Source of the DNA: Pedobacter caeni
GTDB taxonomy: Bacteria; Bacteroidota; Bacteroidia; Sphingobacteriales; Sphingobacteriaceae
DNA: 64,000 bases
Assembly (NCBI RefSeq): GCF_900129215.1
Contig: NZ_FQUQ01000001.1
Span: 806,001 to 870,000 of the forward strand
Direction: 5' to 3'
Below are positions 43,207 through 51,315 of the stretch, in pieces. The notes under the pieces were generated by a model. The model had not been told where the DNA came from and searched no databases. It saw only the letters and a list, made by a program, of their open reading frames with translations. The position numbers were made by a program, and so were the translations under genes. How positions within the stretch are numbered: position 1 is the stretch's first letter; each line of letters starts with the position of its first letter.

Positions 43207-44214
43207 ATGCAACCAACAAAACACAACTGGACCAAAGAGGAGATATCGGAAATATATCACAAACCTTTTCTGGACCTGGTTTACGAAGCTGCCACCATAC
43301 ATCGTGAAAATCAGGATTATTCTGAAGTTCAGATCAGCTCATTGATATCTATAAAAACAGGCGGATGCTCTGAAGACTGCGCATATTGTCCTCAGGCAGC
43401 AAGATACCATACCGATCTGGAAGTGCAGGCACTAATGAAAGTAGATCAGGTAGTCGAAGCTGCACAAAAAGCGAAAGCTGGCGGTGCATCACGTTTATGC
43501 ATGGGCGCTGCATGGCGCGAAGTGCGCGACAACAGGGACTTTGATCGTGTAATTGACATGGTGAAAGCGGTGAATGAACTGGATATGGAGGTTTGCTGTA
43601 CCCTGGGTATGCTCACCGAAGGACAGGCTCAGCGTTTGGCTGATGCAGGATTATACGCCTATAACCACAACCTGGATACTTCTGAAGATGATTACAAAAG
43701 GATCATCTCTACCAGAACCTATGACGACAGACTGAACACCTTACACAATGTACGCAAAGCGAAATTGACGGTTTGCAGTGGTGGAATTGTTGGACTTGGT
43801 GAAACAGATGAGGACCGTGTGTCCATGTTACGGACCCTGGCAAATCTGCCTAAACATCCGGAATCCGTACCCATCAATGCCCTGGTTCCTGTAAAAGGAA
43901 CTCCGCTGGAAAATCAGCCAAGAATCCCGATCTGGGATATGGTAAGGATGATTGCTACCGCAAGGATCATCATGCCGAAATCGGTTGTCCGTTTATCTGC
44001 AGGAAGAAATGAAATGAGTACTGTAGAACAGGCATTCTGTTTCATGGCTGGAGCAAATTCGATATTTGCAGGAGATAAACTATTGACCACACCAAATCCG
44101 GACTTTAGTGATGACATGAAGATGTTCGAAATACTGGGACTAAAAACCAGGGAGGCCTTTAAAAACGGAAGACCCGCCAATACGATCAGCAAGCCTGTAG
44201 AAACTACAGCATAA
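43207..44214 (+). CDS. bioB: Biotin synthase
   Basis: A 335-residue radical SAM enzyme that inserts sulfur into dethiobiotin. The [4Fe-4S] motif CxxxCxxC is Cys54, Cys58, Cys61 in [12 protein letters not shown]. Further marks are [20 protein letters not shown] and GGIVGLGET. Length is normal. No other biotin gene is in the window; the gene follows mgtE by 15 bp and is closed by a bidirectional terminator. Confidence 0.96.
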   Translation: MQPTKHNWTKEEISEIYHKPFLDLVYEAATIHRENQDYSEVQISSLISIKTGGCSEDCAYCPQAARYHTDLEVQALMKVDQVVEAAQKAKAGGASRLCMGAAWREVRDNRDFDRVIDMVKAVNELDMEVCCTLGMLTEGQAQRLADAGLYAYNHNLDTSEDDYKRIISTRTYDDRLNTLHNVRKAKLTVCSGGIVGLGETDEDRVSMLRTLANLPKHPESVPINALVPVKGTPLENQPRIPIWDMVRMIATARIIMPKSVVRLSAGRNEMSTVEQAFCFMAGANSIFAGDKLLTTPNPDFSDDMKMFEILGLKTREAFKNGRPANTISKPVETTA

Positions 44215-44225
44215 AAATACTGTGC

Positions 44226-44267
44226 AAAAAAAAGAGCCCAGATGGTTAACCATCCGGGCTCTTTTTT
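44226..44267. terminator. Bidirectional terminator between bioB and ohr
   Basis: A-run, stem AGAGCCC-GATGG/CCATC-GGGCTCT, T-run. It lies between convergent genes. Confidence 0.92.
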
Positions 44268-44271
44268 ATCA

Positions 44272-44682
44272 TTATATTGCCGTTACACGGGTTTCAATAT
44301 TCCCTCTTGTTGCTTTAGAGTACGGACATGCCCGGTGTGCTTTGTCTGCCAGTTTTTGTGCTTCTTCCTGGGTGATTCCAGGGATATGGACATCGAGATC
44401 AGCTGATAGGGCAAAAGCATTGTCATCTTTGTTAAAGGATACATGAACTTCTACAGTCGCTTCTGAAACATCTACACCATCATGTGCAGCTACAGCTCCT
44501 AACGCTCCCAGATAACAAGGGCCCCAGGCTGCTGCAAATAATTGTTCAGGATTGGTTGCTCCACCTTGTCCACCCATTTCTCTCGGCTTTCTTAAATCGA
44601 ATTCTATGATTCCGTCGCTTGATTTGATATGACCATCACGTCCACCTTTTGCGGTAACGGATGCTGTATATATTTTTTCCAT
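44272..44682 (-). CDS. ohr: Organic hydroperoxide resistance protein (OsmC/Ohr)
   Basis: A 136-residue OsmC-fold peroxidase. The peroxidatic Cys56 is in WGPCYLGAL and the second Cys119 in RACPYSKAT, with Glu46 (PEQLFAA) and Arg15 region (GGRDGHI), giving the Ohr rather than the OsmC pattern. It reduces organic and fatty-acid hydroperoxides with lipoylated partners. It follows the FUSC-type gene by 52 bp. No ohrR regulator gene is near. Confidence 0.92.
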   Translation of the reverse strand: MEKIYTASVTAKGGRDGHIKSSDGIIEFDLRKPREMGGQGGATNPEQLFAAAWGPCYLGALGAVAAHDGVDVSEATVEVHVSFNKDDNAFALSADLDVHIPGITQEEAQKLADKAHRACPYSKATRGNIETRVTAI

Positions 44683-44734
44683 AATTTTAAATTGCTATTA
44701 ATAGAAGAACAACAATCCTGATGGAGTTAAAGTT

Positions 44735-46915
44735 TTAGATTTTAATTTTTTCGCACAGTTTAAAGATGTCGTAAGCCACCTTTTGAATCAGGTCAAATTG
44801 CTCATGAATGATGGCTTCAGGGTCCTGTTCTTTCTGCTCATCGTTGATGTTCTGCCTGATTAAAGGCACATTGCTGATGGTACTGGTGTGCTTGTTCAAC
44901 ACTTCTACAGAAAGGTTCATCAGATAGGTGGTATTGTTGACTACAGGTTTCAGGTCTTCGAAGTTGGCAATGAGAAATGCGTGTTCCTTATTGTACAAAG
45001 AAAGCGTGGCCACATAAGAAGACAAGAGGTGATTTAGCGCTGTAAACTGATGGAGCTCCGTCATCAGCAGCTGCTTGCTTTTAGGTTCAGAAAACATCCG
45101 CTGGAAAAGAGAGGCCAGATTGGCGGTTGTCACATATACTTCTTTTCTGGCCACCTTATAATTGGTCAGGTTATGAACCTGGTCGGAATATAAGAAGGTT
45201 ACCTGTTCAAAGTAATTCATGTTTGCCCTCAGGGTGTCCAACATTGCTTCCTTCAGCTTCTGATGTTCCCAGTTGGGAAATAAAGAATAACTCGCCAGTA
45301 AAGCAATTCCTGAGCCGATTAGGGTATCATAGATTCTTTCTCTGGCTACAGATAAACCTCCCATACCCAGGAAATCAAAGAGCACCAGAATATAAGGGGT
45401 CATGAACAAAACGCTGACCACATAATTTTTTCGTTGAAAACTATAGCAGCCAATCATACAAAAGAGCAGAATAATAAATAGTGTGTGCTTATCCTGGATA
45501 TAAACCAGGATTCCCATTCCGATAAATGCTCCGGCCACTGTTCCGATCAGACGTTCGTAGTTCCTCTTTTTAGTTAAGCTAAAGCCGGGTTTGGAAATCA
45601 CCAGAATGGTGAGCAAAATCCAGTAACTATGGGAGAAATTGAGCAACCTGGCCACAACAAATCCGATCAGCATTACAATGGCTACCCTGAGCGAATGCCG
45701 GAAGATAGAGGAAGTAAAGGTTAGGTTTTCTAATATGATCTTGAAATCGATGGGCTGCCTGGTCACAAACCGCTCTACATCAATTTCTCTCGCCTTCAGG
45801 TTTTTCTTTTCTTTCTTATTGAAATAACCATTGATTGTTCTCACCCTGGCAAGAATATTCTCAATATTTACTTCAATATTTTTAAGGGCAATGATACCTA
45901 AAGTATTGTATCTACCGTCTACATTTTTGTTTTCAAGATCTATGATTTCCTTTCTCAGTTTGGCCACATCTTCAATTAATGCGGTAGGCTGGTTAGGCGT
46001 GCCACCAGTTTTAAGGGCGAAAGCAATTTCGTCCAGCTCAGCGGCAATCTTTCTGATCACGGCCTCATAGTGAACTAAAATCCCGGAATCATCAAATTGA
46101 TCGTGCAATTGCTGATAATTGTAATAGGTAGACATGACCTGTTCGAAAAGGTCCACCATATCTACAAATACCAATAAGAGGAAACGGCCTTCGGGAGTAG
46201 ATTCCCTTACGATCTCTCTTGTTTTAAATAATACCTCCCTTACAGCATCCTGTTTCTCATGAACCAACACCTGTAATTGCAACAGGTCTGCATAGTTCTC
46301 ATCGTAATCTGTATTCAGGTGATAAAACTTAGCTTTAGCCCTTAAAAATTCACTGATTTCATGTATTGAATCGCTGAGTGTCTGTTGCACCAAGCGGTAA
46401 GGGCGGATCCTGTAGACAAAATAGCTCAGCAAAGTGTACCAAATGCTGCCTGTAAAGATGAGCAATGCAAACACCAAAACTTCTTTCCATGGCCTGATAT
46501 CATCGACACTCAGAACCATAACCAGCAATGCAGCAGTTCCTATAGCTGCTGCCCTAAGTCCATACAGGAAAAACATGGAGAATACGAAACTACAGATAAA
46601 CAGCAGTATGCCAATGAAATACACATTACTATTGGTAAGTCCCACCACGATCGAGATCAGGGTAATTGCAGCAGTAGTCACCAACATTGCATTCCTCCTG
46701 TGTACAATTGGCCCGGGGGTATCCACGATACTCGCACACAAAGCCCCTAAGGATAAGGTCATTCCGTATTGAAGCATGCCGAACTGAGCAAGAATGAGGG
46801 AGGGGCAAAGCACTCCAAAAGTAATCCGGAGTCCATCGGCAAAATAGGTACTTAATAAGAAATCCTGGATACTCCTGATTGGACGGTTAAACATAGCGTA
46901 AAAATAGTGGTACAA
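44735..46915 (-). CDS. FUSC/YccS-like integral membrane protein
   Basis: A 726-residue protein with two repeats of a six-helix membrane block (about 20-175 and 395-545), each followed by a soluble helical domain. The second block has HSYWILLTILVISKPGFSLTKKRNYERLIGTVAGAFIG, the FUSC/YccS signature (R-x-x-G-T-x-x-G). Related proteins (AaeB, YccS, YhfK) export aromatic acids or are of unknown role. The substrate is unknown. ohr follows 52 bp downstream and could be co-transcribed. Confidence 0.88.
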   Translation of the reverse strand: MYHYFYAMFNRPIRSIQDFLLSTYFADGLRITFGVLCPSLILAQFGMLQYGMTLSLGALCASIVDTPGPIVHRRNAMLVTTAAITLISIVVGLTNSNVYFIGILLFICSFVFSMFFLYGLRAAAIGTAALLVMVLSVDDIRPWKEVLVFALLIFTGSIWYTLLSYFVYRIRPYRLVQQTLSDSIHEISEFLRAKAKFYHLNTDYDENYADLLQLQVLVHEKQDAVREVLFKTREIVRESTPEGRFLLLVFVDMVDLFEQVMSTYYNYQQLHDQFDDSGILVHYEAVIRKIAAELDEIAFALKTGGTPNQPTALIEDVAKLRKEIIDLENKNVDGRYNTLGIIALKNIEVNIENILARVRTINGYFNKKEKKNLKAREIDVERFVTRQPIDFKIILENLTFTSSIFRHSLRVAIVMLIGFVVARLLNFSHSYWILLTILVISKPGFSLTKKRNYERLIGTVAGAFIGMGILVYIQDKHTLFIILLFCMIGCYSFQRKNYVVSVLFMTPYILVLFDFLGMGGLSVARERIYDTLIGSGIALLASYSLFPNWEHQKLKEAMLDTLRANMNYFEQVTFLYSDQVHNLTNYKVARKEVYVTTANLASLFQRMFSEPKSKQLLMTELHQFTALNHLLSSYVATLSLYNKEHAFLIANFEDLKPVVNNTTYLMNLSVEVLNKHTSTISNVPLIRQNINDEQKEQDPEAIIHEQFDLIQKVAYDIFKLCEKIKI

Positions 46916-47013
46916 TCATCAACTATGCCATGATTTACAAAATCTGCAAATTATGGTTGTTTTATGCAAAATAACAAAAACCTATCAGAATATTAAGTTG
47001 GTTTGCCTCTGGT

Positions 47014-47055
47014 CTAAAAAAAGTATTCCCCGGATAATGATTACCCGGGGAATAC
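47014..47055 (-). terminator. Terminator of the CDC-like lipoprotein gene
   Basis: Perfect 11-bp stem GTATTCCCCGG/CCGGGGAATAC (47023-47033 and 47045-47055) followed on the minus strand by seven T. It lies 22 bp after the stop. Confidence 0.92.
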
Positions 47056-47077
47056 GAATGTTTTTCTACATTTAAGA

Positions 47078-48208
47078 TCAGTTGACCGGATAGTCGAGTC
47101 GGTATTTAAATTGATGCCTGTAAAATGGGTCTTCCCTGACATCAGCTTTGCTAAGCAACACTTTTATAGGTGCTCCGTAATCATTAACTGATACCGTACC
47201 TCCGGATTCAATCAGTTCAAGATACTTTTCTACCAGTTCCGCACCTTTAAAATTCTTAAGCTGGTTCATCCGATCCACGTTAAAACCACGTACGAAAGGG
47301 GTGACAATTGCATTCTGAAGTAAAGAGCGGTGCTCAGCAGACATATTTTTTGTCCTTGCAGCAGCAAAAGCAGCATGTATCTCCTTGAAGGAAGCATCAG
47401 ATTCAATCGCAATCGTTGCCATCCGTCCATAGGTTACATCTCTGACTACGAGTGGGTCATCAGGAACAGCAGTCGGGTTTGTTCCCGGAGCAAAAAAGTT
47501 CCCATCGGGAAGGGCATAAGCAGTAATACTAAATAGCGACATATCCAGGGTGGAATATAATCCGTTTTTCTTTTTGATCTTCCGGTTTTCTCCTGGTTTG
47601 AGATTTAAAAAGTTAGATATATCCCAGCTATAACGGGAGTAGATAGAGATTTCAGCATAATTTTCAAATGGATCTCCGCTGCTAAAAAATGCAGATTCGA
47701 TCTGTTTAGAACCTCCGCGGGTAAGTTGTTTTCTGATGTAATCATCAAATGATTTCTTTGATATGCTCATCTTGTCAACGAGATCAAAGGTATTATCTGT
47801 AGGAATAATACTTAAGAATGGAGCAGCGTATACTGTTAATGGCTTAAAGCTAAAATCGTCAACTGATTTCCCCTTGATAAGCGAACCTGGAAATACCTGA
47901 TTATAATCAGCCGAAGGACTTAAGGTAACCGAGCTTTCAGGATCTTTCATTTCCACACGAAAAGTAATACCTGTGCTGTCTTTCCAAACACTGTCGGAGC
48001 TGATGTTAAAAATACTCCTGCTACTTCTAAGCGCCAAAGCTTTACGGATGGAATCAATTTTTTTAGTCTTTATTCCCTTATCAGTTTTGGTCGTATCTTT
48101 TGGTACGACTACCACAGGAGGTTCAACAGGGTCTGGAAGCTTAGGGTCTTTTTTACATGCAAAGAACACTGCAGGCAACATCCAAAATAAGAAATAATGT
48201 TTTTTCAT
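47078..48208 (-). CDS. Lipoprotein with cholesterol-dependent-cytolysin-like (CDC/MACPF) core
   Basis: A 376-residue lipoprotein: signal helix, Cys18 followed by KKDPK, then a Pro/Val-rich linker (21-45). The rest reads like domains 1-3 of thiol-activated cytolysins: YNQVFPGSLIKG (102-113, compare YPGALxLAN), YSTLDMSLFSITAYALPD (218-235, compare the KQIFYTVSAN strand), PLVVRDVTYGR (252-262, compare PLxVSNVAYGR), EIHAAFAAA (276-284) and GAPIKVLLSKADVRED (345-360, compare YPISYTSVFLKDN). Domain 4 with the Trp-rich undecapeptide is absent. CDC-like proteins in Gram-negative bacteria form pores, some against other bacteria. The start is ATG 48208; a frame reaching 48253 would lack a proper signal. 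Single gene with own terminator; no partner or immunity gene is adjacent. The match is by eye, so the family call is probable, not proven. Confidence 0.7.
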   Translation of the reverse strand: MKKHYFLFWMLPAVFFACKKDPKLPDPVEPPVVVVPKDTTKTDKGIKTKKIDSIRKALALRSSRSIFNISSDSVWKDSTGITFRVEMKDPESSVTLSPSADYNQVFPGSLIKGKSVDDFSFKPLTVYAAPFLSIIPTDNTFDLVDKMSISKKSFDDYIRKQLTRGGSKQIESAFFSSGDPFENYAEISIYSRYSWDISNFLNLKPGENRKIKKKNGLYSTLDMSLFSITAYALPDGNFFAPGTNPTAVPDDPLVVRDVTYGRMATIAIESDASFKEIHAAFAAARTKNMSAEHRSLLQNAIVTPFVRGFNVDRMNQLKNFKGAELVEKYLELIESGGTVSVNDYGAPIKVLLSKADVREDPFYRHQFKYRLDYPVN

Positions 48209-48641
48209 GTACAAGGGAGATGATCTGTATAATCGTTTTCTAATTAAACGCAAATTAGTTAATAGTTCCCATTTTTGATTATTTATAAGAAAATAAATAC
48301 CATAAATATAAAATATAAAAACTTTTCAGGTAAAAAACGCAGAATCCCTGCCAATCAGGAAATTTTGGATTTAAGACAGTTTTAAACAGAGTAGGGGCTA
48401 TAGGTTGAGGATTAGTCTTAAGGTCTAAAAACGGCGGATTTTAAAACGGCATTTTTTCCTCTATTTGTGTTTACCAGATACTTTAACGTTTCGTTGCAGG
48501 TTATGAAGAAAAAACTCAAATTATTCTCTTAAATCTAAGGTTTCTGAAATCGAATATTATGTATATATTTATTATATCTAAGTCATTTGTTATCAAAAGA
48601 TTATCATACAGATCAATTTACCATTAAAAGCAATCATCAAT
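48209..48641. other. Divergent intergenic region of 433 bp
   Basis: AT-rich, between the CDC-like gene (minus) and the NIPSNAP gene (plus). I found neither an exact TAnnTTTG element in good position nor an open frame or strong hairpin. Both genes may be under special control, but nothing in the text proves it. Confidence 0.4.
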
Positions 48642-49424
48642 ATGCAACGCAGAAAATTCCTCCAATCTTCACTTGTTGTTGCTGCAGGTATAGCAGTAAC
48701 CAATAACCCTGCGGTAGCAGGGGATAGGCATGCCATCCAAAAGGAAATATACGAATGGCGGGAATATGAAATGCGTTTCGGTACTGATCAGGGGCAGCTG
48801 GATAACTATTTTAAAACAGCGCTTATTCCTGCATTGAACAAATATGGTGTAAAAACAGTTGGTGTTTTCAAGGAAGCCAGTCCATCGGAACCAGCTAAAT
48901 TTTATTTATTGATACCTTATGCTTCGCTCGACAATTACCTTTCCGTTAATGCAAAAGTAAAAGCCGACGCAGATTACATTAAAAATAGCGACCAGTATAA
49001 CAGCATTCCGGCTGATAAAGCATTGTATAGCCGTTTTACTTCTTCTTTAATGCTTGCTTTTGATGGCTGGCCAGCAATCGTTATTCCTGCAGCTAAATCC
49101 AGAATGTTTGAATTGAGAACCTATGAAGGCTTCAGTGAAGATGCCGTAAGAAGAAAAATTAAAATGTTCCATGATGGTGAGTTTCCAATTTTTAAAAGAG
49201 CGAACCTGAATCCTGTGTTCTGTGGAGAAGTAATTGCGGGCGACAAATTACCACGGCTCACTTATCTGATTACCTGCGACAGTATGGAAGAACGAAACAA
49301 AGGATGGTCTGCATTTGTCGCTGATCCTGCATGGAAAAAATTAGTGGCAGATCCACAGTACGCAAATACCATTTCTAAAATCAGCAACACCTTTTTGATT
49401 CCCACAGCATATTCTCAGGTGTAG
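48642..49424 (+). CDS. Exported NIPSNAP-family protein
   Basis: A 260-residue protein with a Tat-like signal (QRRKFLQSS, residues 2-10) and two tandem NIPSNAP domains (ferredoxin-like folds): one from about 32 (IYEWREYEMRFG) to 130, one from about 152 (MFELRTYEGFSEDA) to 250. Bacterial NIPSNAP proteins often lie in sugar-utilisation or oxidoreductase loci; no reaction is known for them. It stands alone, with no terminator recognised downstream. Confidence 0.88.
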   Translation: MQRRKFLQSSLVVAAGIAVTNNPAVAGDRHAIQKEIYEWREYEMRFGTDQGQLDNYFKTALIPALNKYGVKTVGVFKEASPSEPAKFYLLIPYASLDNYLSVNAKVKADADYIKNSDQYNSIPADKALYSRFTSSLMLAFDGWPAIVIPAAKSRMFELRTYEGFSEDAVRRKIKMFHDGEFPIFKRANLNPVFCGEVIAGDKLPRLTYLITCDSMEERNKGWSAFVADPAWKKLVADPQYANTISKISNTFLIPTAYSQV

Positions 49425-49543
49425 TTTGGTTTTATTGAGGGAAAATCACATCTTATATTCCATATATCAGTAATGTCTCATAATTAATATTATGTTAAGT
49501 AGCATTTATTGTGAGGCTCCCCCGCAATCGTTTATTCCCAGGT

Positions 49544-50554
49544 TCATTGGTTGTTATTTAACTTTCTGATCATTTCCAGATACTGATCCATCGGCATCAA
49601 TCCAACAGCTTTTCTTCTTTCATCCAAACCATCAGGATCTTCCACCGGCCAGGGTTGCATTCTCGCTGTTTTTCCATTTACCGGGTCATCAATGGTTTTG
49701 TACTCCATTTGTGTACCGTAAATTTGTTTTTCTTTTTTGTTTTTTCTCACACGGTCTGTGAGGTACGCCAAATCCAGACCTGAAGCCTGCTGCTGCTCCA
49801 CAGCAACTTTTAAGGCTTTAAGATAAGATTCCTGAAAAGGCAGATCATCATCGGCATGTTGGATCATCAGCCATATATAATGTGTTGCTTCTTTTCCAAT
49901 ATCATTTGACCAGGGATAACCATGAGTTTTGAAAATTTGTTTCAGCTTAATCGTATGGTGTTGAAAAGCATTACTCGTTAACGAATCCACCGCTTTCTTT
50001 GACATTTCCGGATAAGCCGTCTTATACCTTGTTTTAAATGAACCTACCCACTGGTAGTATTGGTCAGCATGATACATTTCCATAATCTCCCTGCATAGCT
50101 TCGGATTCCTGATCTTATTATTCTTCAGGTAACGACTGAAATTCGCAGTCACCCTTTGATGAGCAGCGCTAAAAGCTGTTGAAGTAGCCAATTTTTGATA
50201 AATCTTATCTTTATCCAGAATCCAGAAACGGTAGAATCCACTGTCTGTCATTGCTTTCAAAGTCAAAAAGGCTGCTGAAATATCAGCTGCAGCAAGTTGA
50301 TTTTGCAACTGATTCAGGTATACAGGCTCTTCGTATAGAATGGCCGTAATTTTGTCATAAGAAAGCACACTCCCCCTAAAATTACCCGCAAAGTAACTGG
50401 AGTCCCCTGCCCTGAGGTTACTGGAAATATCTTTTTGATTATTAAAAACAAGAAATCTTTGTGCAGAGAGAAATTTAGGGTAGCATAACATCAGCAGAGC
50501 ATAGATTATTCCAAAACGGACGAATGCTTTCGCCTCTACGGTAAGATCAGACAT
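49544..50554 (-). CDS. Secreted DUF6624-type protein
   Basis: A 336-residue protein with an N-terminal signal segment (hydrophobic about 12-30, ending LSAQ). The first part (35-120) is helical and TPR-like. The second part has HTIKLKQIFKTHGYPW, MIQHADDDLPFQ and TDRVRKNKKEKQIYGTQ ending in DPDGLDERRKAVGLMPMDQYL, the pattern of DUF6624. The function of that family is not known. It is last in a unit with the GH2 enzyme and rpiA (62-bp gap). Confidence 0.75.
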   Translation of the reverse strand: MSDLTVEAKAFVRFGIIYALLMLCYPKFLSAQRFLVFNNQKDISSNLRAGDSSYFAGNFRGSVLSYDKITAILYEEPVYLNQLQNQLAAADISAAFLTLKAMTDSGFYRFWILDKDKIYQKLATSTAFSAAHQRVTANFSRYLKNNKIRNPKLCREIMEMYHADQYYQWVGSFKTRYKTAYPEMSKKAVDSLTSNAFQHHTIKLKQIFKTHGYPWSNDIGKEATHYIWLMIQHADDDLPFQESYLKALKVAVEQQQASGLDLAYLTDRVRKNKKEKQIYGTQMEYKTIDDPVNGKTARMQPWPVEDPDGLDERRKAVGLMPMDQYLEMIRKLNNNQ

Positions 50555-50616
50555 AACTGTTATATTTAAAATACCATATCAATATGCAATTATTAAATTG
50601 AAAACCATTTAATATG

Positions 50617-51312
50617 TTATTCTTTTTCAGGATGAACAATTCTGATCCCCTGTGCACCGGCTACCACTGCTTTAGTGGCCATTCTGTAAAACAAGGAATG
50701 TTCTACCACGCCAGGAATCATTTTGAGGTCTATATTAAGTACAGCCAACTCTGGTAATTCTTCAAAAAGTACATCTGCCAGCAGATTTCCATGATCAGAA
50801 ATCACAGCACCATCTTTTTGATCAGCAATTCTGAGTTTTACAGATGCTGTCGGATATATTGATTTCATACGGCTCAATACAGCTGTTAAAGCTTCAGGCA
50901 GAATTTCCAGCACAACAGGATAACTGTGGCCCAGTTTTGAGACCATTTTAGAGTCATCTCCAACCAGAATAAATTCCTCAGCCATGGAGGCCAGGATTTT
51001 TTCACTTGTATGAATCCCACCACCGCTTTTTAAGGCGTTCAATCCTTCATCAAACTGATCACAACCGTCAAAATAAGTCGCTATAGGTGGATTTATCTGA
51101 GATGAAAATTGTAGTTTAAGTCCTTTTTCCTGTAACAAAGCTCTGGTTTTAAAGGAAGAAGAGACAAAAGCAAGGCTTTCCGCCAGTTCCTTGTTATGAC
51201 TGATAAATTCGATCAGATGGGAAATACTGCTTCCAGCCCCCACTCCTATGGTTTGTCCCGGTTTTATAAACTGTAAACAGGCTTCTGCTGCTATTAATTT
51301 GTAATCTGTCAT
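50617..51312 (-). CDS. rpiA: Ribose-5-phosphate isomerase A
   Basis: A 231-residue RpiA, interconverting ribose-5-phosphate and ribulose-5-phosphate. Marks: IGVGAGSSISHLI phosphate loop (22-34), DGCDQFDEGLNALKSGGGIHTSEK (82-105) with Asp82, Asp85, Lys95 and catalytic Glu104. The usual DGADE motif reads DGCDQ here, and KGGGG reads KSGGG, which are mild deviations away from the catalytic residues. The gene sits 3 bp after the GH2 gene, an unusual partner for a pentose-phosphate enzyme. Confidence 0.93.
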   Translation of the reverse strand: MTDYKLIAAEACLQFIKPGQTIGVGAGSSISHLIEFISHNKELAESLAFVSSSFKTRALLQEKGLKLQFSSQINPPIATYFDGCDQFDEGLNALKSGGGIHTSEKILASMAEEFILVGDDSKMVSKLGHSYPVVLEILPEALTAVLSRMKSIYPTASVKLRIADQKDGAVISDHGNLLADVLFEELPELAVLNIDLKMIPGVVEHSLFYRMATKAVVAGAQGIRIVHPEKE

Positions 51313-51315
51313 TCT

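Noticed and set aside
48209..48253. Longer start of the CDC-like lipoprotein
   Set aside because: Fifteen basic residues before MKKHYF would spoil the lipoprotein signal peptide.
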